From NCBI GenBank assembly GCA_005776735.1, contig SXOM01000526.1, positions 1 to 9,318 on the forward strand: 9,318 bases of DNA, in the 5' to 3' direction. This DNA is from Pseudomonadota bacterium. Its GTDB lineage: Bacteria > Myxococcota_A > UBA796 > SXON01. The position numbers and the translations under genes were made by a program. The notes beneath the pieces were generated by a model that was not told the DNA's origin, did no database searches, and saw only the letters and a list, made by a program, of their open reading frames with translations. Shown in pieces: positions 6,722 to 9,318 of this stretch (position 1 is its first letter; every line of letters begins with the position of its first letter).

Positions 6722-7255
6722 ATGAGCGACAAGGACGAGGGCGTGACGAATTCCGACACCGAAAGCGGGGAGTCCGCCGGGGGGGCCGAGGCTCGCCTCA
6801 CGGCCCAGGTCGCCGAGCTCGAAGCGCGCCTGCGCACCGTCAGCGCCGCCTACAAGCAGAAGTCCGACGAGATCGAGGCCACCAAGTCCCGGCTCGAGCG
6901 CAACGCCGCCTTGCGCGAAGAGGTGCGCCGCGGCGAGATCGTGGCCGCGCTCTTCGAGCCGGTGGAAAACCTGCACCGCTCCATCGCGCCGCTGGTCGGC
7001 GTCGCCCCCGACGCGGCGGCCGGCCTGACGATGATCCACCAGCAGTTCCACACCGCGCTCCGCGCCTTGGGCTTGGAAGAGGTGGGGGCCGAAGGCGAAC
7101 GGTTCGACCCGAACCTGCACGAGGCGATCCACAGCCAGGCCGTCGCCGACCCTGCCCAGGACGGCACGATCCTCCAGGTGTTCTCGGTGGGCTACCGCAA
7201 CGGGCGGCAGCTCATCCGCCCGGCCCGGGTGGTCATCGGCATCCACGGCGGGTAG
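6722..7255 (+). CDS. grpE: GrpE, nucleotide exchange factor for DnaK
   Basis: Cytoplasmic co-chaperone of 177 residues that releases ADP from DnaK (Hsp70) so that it can rebind ATP and free its substrate. The start at ATG 6722 has AGAGG eight bases upstream. An acidic disordered N-terminus (1-22) leads into the long dimerising coiled coil (about 23-72), then the four-helix region (about 73-118) and the C-terminal beta domain that contacts DnaK. The family signature is clear: LRALGLEEV (113-121), FDPNLHEAIHS (128-138), ILQVFSVGYRNGRQLIRPARVVIG (150-173). Length is within the normal GrpE range. The usual neighbours hrcA, dnaK and dnaJ are absent; instead thrS follows 59 bases downstream on the same strand. 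A sigma70-like promoter with an inverted repeat lies directly upstream, so heat or repressor control is plausible but unproven. Confidence 0.95.
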   Translation: MSDKDEGVTNSDTESGESAGGAEARLTAQVAELEARLRTVSAAYKQKSDEIEATKSRLERNAALREEVRRGEIVAALFEPVENLHRSIAPLVGVAPDAAAGLTMIHQQFHTALRALGLEEVGAEGERFDPNLHEAIHSQAVADPAQDGTILQVFSVGYRNGRQLIRPARVVIGIHGG

Positions 7256-7266
7256 CGCCCGCGGTG
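7244..7266 (+). other. Hairpin spanning the grpE stop codon
   Basis: CACGGCGGG (7244-7252) can pair with CCCGCGGTG (7258-7266) around a five-base loop, with one G-G mismatch, giving eight pairs. The grpE stop TAG is in the loop. No T tract follows, so full termination is doubtful. It could lower thrS readthrough or stabilise the grpE 3' end, or be chance in GC-rich DNA. Confidence 0.28.
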
Positions 7267-7314
7267 CGCCCCCGGCCGGCATTCTGTGTTAGCGACCGCC
7301 CCCCGGAGCAGCCG

Positions 7315-9081
7315 ATGGAAGACCACGAAAAGGGCCGCGAGGCCTTCGCCGACGAAGAGAGCTACCGCCTGCACGCGCTGCGCCACAGCACCGCGCACGT
7401 GATGGCCGAGGCGATCGCCACGGTCTTCCCTGGGGCGAAGTTCGCGTTCGGTCCCCCGATCGAGGACGGGTTCTACTACGACGTCGACGTGTCGCGCCCC
7501 ATCACCGAGGGCGATCTCGCCGCGCTGGAAGAGGCGATGAAGGTCGTCGTCAAGCGCAACAGCCCGTTCGTGCGCCGCGAGGTCGACCACGCCGAGGCGC
7601 GCGCGCTCTTCGCCGGGCAAACCTACAAGCTCGAGCACATCGAGGCGCTGGCCGGCCCGTTGGGCACCTACGACCAGGGCGGCTTCACCGACCTGTGCAA
7701 CGGTCCGCACGTGCCGCGCACCGGCAACTGCAAACACTTCAAGCTCATGAAGGTGTCGGGCGCGTTCTGGAAGGGCGACGCGTCGCGGCCGATGTTGCAG
7801 CGCGTCTACGGCACCGTGTGGCCCACCCGCGAAGCGCTCGATCAGCACCTGTTCCGGCTCGAGGAGGCCAAGAAGCGCGACCACCGCGTGGTCGGCCGGG
7901 CGCTCGGCCTGTTCATGACCCACGAGTGGGCCCCGGGCGCGATCTTCTGGCTCCCCAAGGGCGAGGTGCTGTACCACACCCTGTCCGAGTCCATGCGCAG
8001 CATGCTGCTCGGCGAAGGCTACGTCGCGGTGCGCACGCCGATGTTGTTCGACAAGCAGCTGTGGGAGACCTCGGGCCACTGGGCGCACTACCGCGACAAC
8101 ATGTTCCGGATCGACAAGGTCGAAGAAGGCGAAGAAGAGGGCCGGTCGTACGGCCTGAAGCCGATGAACTGCCCGAGCCACATGCTGGTGTTCAAGAACA
8201 CCCGCCGCAGCTACCGCGAGCTGCCCCTGCGCATCCACGACCAGGGCGTGCTGCACCGCGACGAGGTGCGGGGCGCGCTCGGCGGGCTCACCCGCGTGCG
8301 CCAGTTCAGCCAGGACGACGCGCACCTGTTCTGCACCGAAGAGCAGATCGAGAAGGAGGTCTCCGACCTCATCGCGCTGGTCAACCGGGTGTACGGCAGC
8401 CTCGGGCTCGGCTACCGCGCCAAGCTCTCCACCCGCCCGGCCGACAAGCTGGGCGATGACGCGTTGTGGGACCGCGCCGAGGTCGCGTTGGAGAACGCGC
8501 TCCGCGCCAACGGCCTGGAGTGGAAGGTCAACGCCGGCGACGGTGCGTTCTACGGCCCGAAGATCGACTTCGACGTCATCGACGCACTCGGTCGACCGTG
8601 GCAATGTGCCACGATCCAGCTCGACTACCAGTTGCCGCTGCGCTTCGAGCTCAGCTACACCGGCGCCGACAACGCGCCGCACGCCCCGGTGGTCATCCAC
8701 CGCGCGATCTTCGGCAGCTTCGAACGATTCATCGGCATCCTCATCGAACACTTTGCCGGGGCGTTCCCCGCGTGGCTCGCGCCCGAGCAGGTGCGCGTGA
8801 TGACCGTGTCGGAGAAGTCGCTGGGGTGGGGGGCCGAGGTCGTGCACGCGCTGCGCGCGGCGGGGCTGCGGGTCCACTTCGACGAGGGCAACGAGAAGAT
8901 CGGCGCCAAGATCCGCGAAGCGCACGCCGCCAAGCCGGTCTGGCAGATCGTCGTCGGCGAACGCGACGCGGAGAACCGCACCGTCTCGGTCAAGAGCCGC
9001 GACGCCGACCTCGGCGCGCTCTCGGTCGAGGCGTTCGTCGCCCGCGCCGTCGCCGAGAGCCTGCCTCCCTTCGGCGGCTGA
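7315..9081 (+). CDS. thrS: Threonine--tRNA ligase, form lacking the TGS domain
   Basis: Class II aminoacyl-tRNA synthetase that joins threonine to tRNA-Thr, 588 residues. ATG 7315 has GGAG six bases upstream and is the only start with one. The N-terminal editing domain (about 15-190) has its full site: H24-xxx-H28 and C128-xxx-H132, which remove mischarged serine. The catalytic core (about 200-478) has motif 2 (YRELPLR to LHRDE) and motif 3 (HRAIFGSFERF), with zinc ligands Cys286, His337 and His462 corresponding to E. coli Cys334, His385 and His511. The anticodon-binding domain is about 485-588 (NEKIGAKIREA). E. coli ThrRS has 642 residues, and the missing 55-60 are the N-terminal TGS domain, absent here because the protein begins just before the editing domain. 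MNCPSH replaces the usual MNCPGH. All catalytic residues are kept, so it should be active. infC-rpmI-rplT, frequent downstream partners of thrS, do not follow. Confidence 0.97.
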   Translation: MEDHEKGREAFADEESYRLHALRHSTAHVMAEAIATVFPGAKFAFGPPIEDGFYYDVDVSRPITEGDLAALEEAMKVVVKRNSPFVRREVDHAEARALFAGQTYKLEHIEALAGPLGTYDQGGFTDLCNGPHVPRTGNCKHFKLMKVSGAFWKGDASRPMLQRVYGTVWPTREALDQHLFRLEEAKKRDHRVVGRALGLFMTHEWAPGAIFWLPKGEVLYHTLSESMRSMLLGEGYVAVRTPMLFDKQLWETSGHWAHYRDNMFRIDKVEEGEEEGRSYGLKPMNCPSHMLVFKNTRRSYRELPLRIHDQGVLHRDEVRGALGGLTRVRQFSQDDAHLFCTEEQIEKEVSDLIALVNRVYGSLGLGYRAKLSTRPADKLGDDALWDRAEVALENALRANGLEWKVNAGDGAFYGPKIDFDVIDALGRPWQCATIQLDYQLPLRFELSYTGADNAPHAPVVIHRAIFGSFERFIGILIEHFAGAFPAWLAPEQVRVMTVSEKSLGWGAEVVHALRAAGLRVHFDEGNEKIGAKIREAHAAKPVWQIVVGERDAENRTVSVKSRDADLGALSVEAFVARAVAESLPPFGG

Positions 9082-9085
9082 TGCC

Positions 9086-9318
9086 CTACGGCGGCGGCGG
9101 TCGGGCGTCCTCGCCCGCTTGCGGCGGCGCCCCCTCGTCGGGGCGCACGCCGTCGCGCGGCGGACCCTGATCCGGCGCGCCCCCGTGGGCGGGGCCGCCC
9201 CGCCCACCCTGGGCGGGACCTCGCACCGCGGACTCCCCACCGGCGGGCCCCCGGCTCCGCAGCAGCGACGTCGGCGCGTCGGGCGCGGGCGACGCGCGGT
9301 TGGCGCGCGGGGCGGGGT
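9086..9318 (-). CDS. C-terminal tail of an unidentified protein, cut by the window edge
   Basis: A minus-strand frame enters from the right edge and ends at TAG (9088-9086), leaving 76 codons; the start is outside the window. The encoded tail is rich in Ala, Pro, Gly and Arg with scattered Asp, Glu and Gln and ends in PPPP, typical of a disordered C-terminus. About 89% of third positions are G or C, against about 78% at second positions, the pattern of the real genes here. The other two minus-strand frames give strongly basic Arg-rich products that look like shadows. It converges on thrS with only four bases between the two stop codons. No domain is visible and no function can be given. Because the composition is so extreme, this stretch could instead be non-coding. 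Confidence 0.5.
   Translation of the reverse strand, partial: PAPRANRASPAPDAPTSLLRSRGPAGGESAVRGPAQGGRGGPAHGGAPDQGPPRDGVRPDEGAPPQAGEDARPPPP
9185..9217. repeat. Overlapping GC inverted repeats with two alternative hairpins
   Basis: GTGGGCGGGG (9185-9194) and CCCCGCCCAC (9198-9207) are a perfect 10-bp inverted repeat with a three-base loop. The middle segment CCCGCCC (9199-9205) can instead pair with GGGCGGG (9211-9217). The hairpins exclude each other. They lie about 100 bp past thrS, inside the putative tail of the convergent gene, and could act as a thrS terminator or reflect Gly/Pro-rich coding. No T tract is present. Confidence 0.5.

Noticed and set aside
7256..7314. Search for a thrS-specific promoter or T-box/leader structure
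   Set aside because: No convincing -35/-10 pair and too short for a T-box; only the GGAG ribosome binding site and the hairpin at the grpE stop were seen.
9081..9170. Short plus-strand ORF of 29 codons overlapping the thrS stop (TGATG)
   Set aside because: Although the overlap resembles translational coupling, the product is a short Gly/Ser/Pro string, no ribosome binding site is evident, and the opposite strand fits a coding tail better.
7192..9240. 682-codon open frame antisense to thrS
   Set aside because: It is a shadow of ThrRS, whose catalytic residues are all read on the plus strand; the antisense product has no recognisable motif.

Overview
The window looks like chromosomal DNA from a very GC-rich Gram-negative bacterium, and I infer a member of the Myxococcota or a related former deltaproteobacterium. 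The evidence is near-saturated G/C at third codon positions, two secreted proteins with very short lipoprotein signal peptides (one carrying a choice-of-anchor-D-like domain plus a vWA domain), a multi-PAS hybrid histidine kinase, SlyX, and a DUF4340 protein. The lineage is inferred from gene content only. Because third positions are almost all G or C, long open frames also occur antisense to nearly every gene; I treat these as shadows.

Layout, left to right. Positions 1-87 hold no gene I can support. A minus-strand vWA lipoprotein gene (88-1428) lies 30 bp downstream of slyX (1459-1665, minus). About 95 bp separate slyX from a divergent plus-strand unit: a hybrid sensor histidine kinase (1761-4442) whose stop codon overlaps the GTG start of a small lipoprotein of unknown function (4439-5206). 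A 60-bp convergent gap with a GC hairpin follows, then a minus-strand DUF4340 membrane-anchored protein (5267-6658). Divergent from it is a plus-strand pair, grpE (6722-7255) and thrS (7315-9081). Five bases past thrS, a minus-strand frame runs off the window edge and looks like the disordered C-terminal tail of another protein (9086-9318).

Functionally this mixes housekeeping genes (GrpE for DnaK nucleotide exchange, ThrRS for threonyl-tRNA, SlyX) with envelope and signalling genes. I see no phage, transposon, CRISPR or defence module. The two most interesting points are regulatory. One is a perfect 10-bp inverted repeat with a 10-nt spacer that brackets the -10 box of a good sigma70-like grpE promoter. 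It has the geometry of the HrcA/CIRCE operator but an unrelated sequence. The other is the translationally coupled kinase-lipoprotein pair, in which one PAS region carries a CPEC motif and the linker before the receiver domain contains a run of eight C. ThrRS also lacks the usual N-terminal TGS domain.
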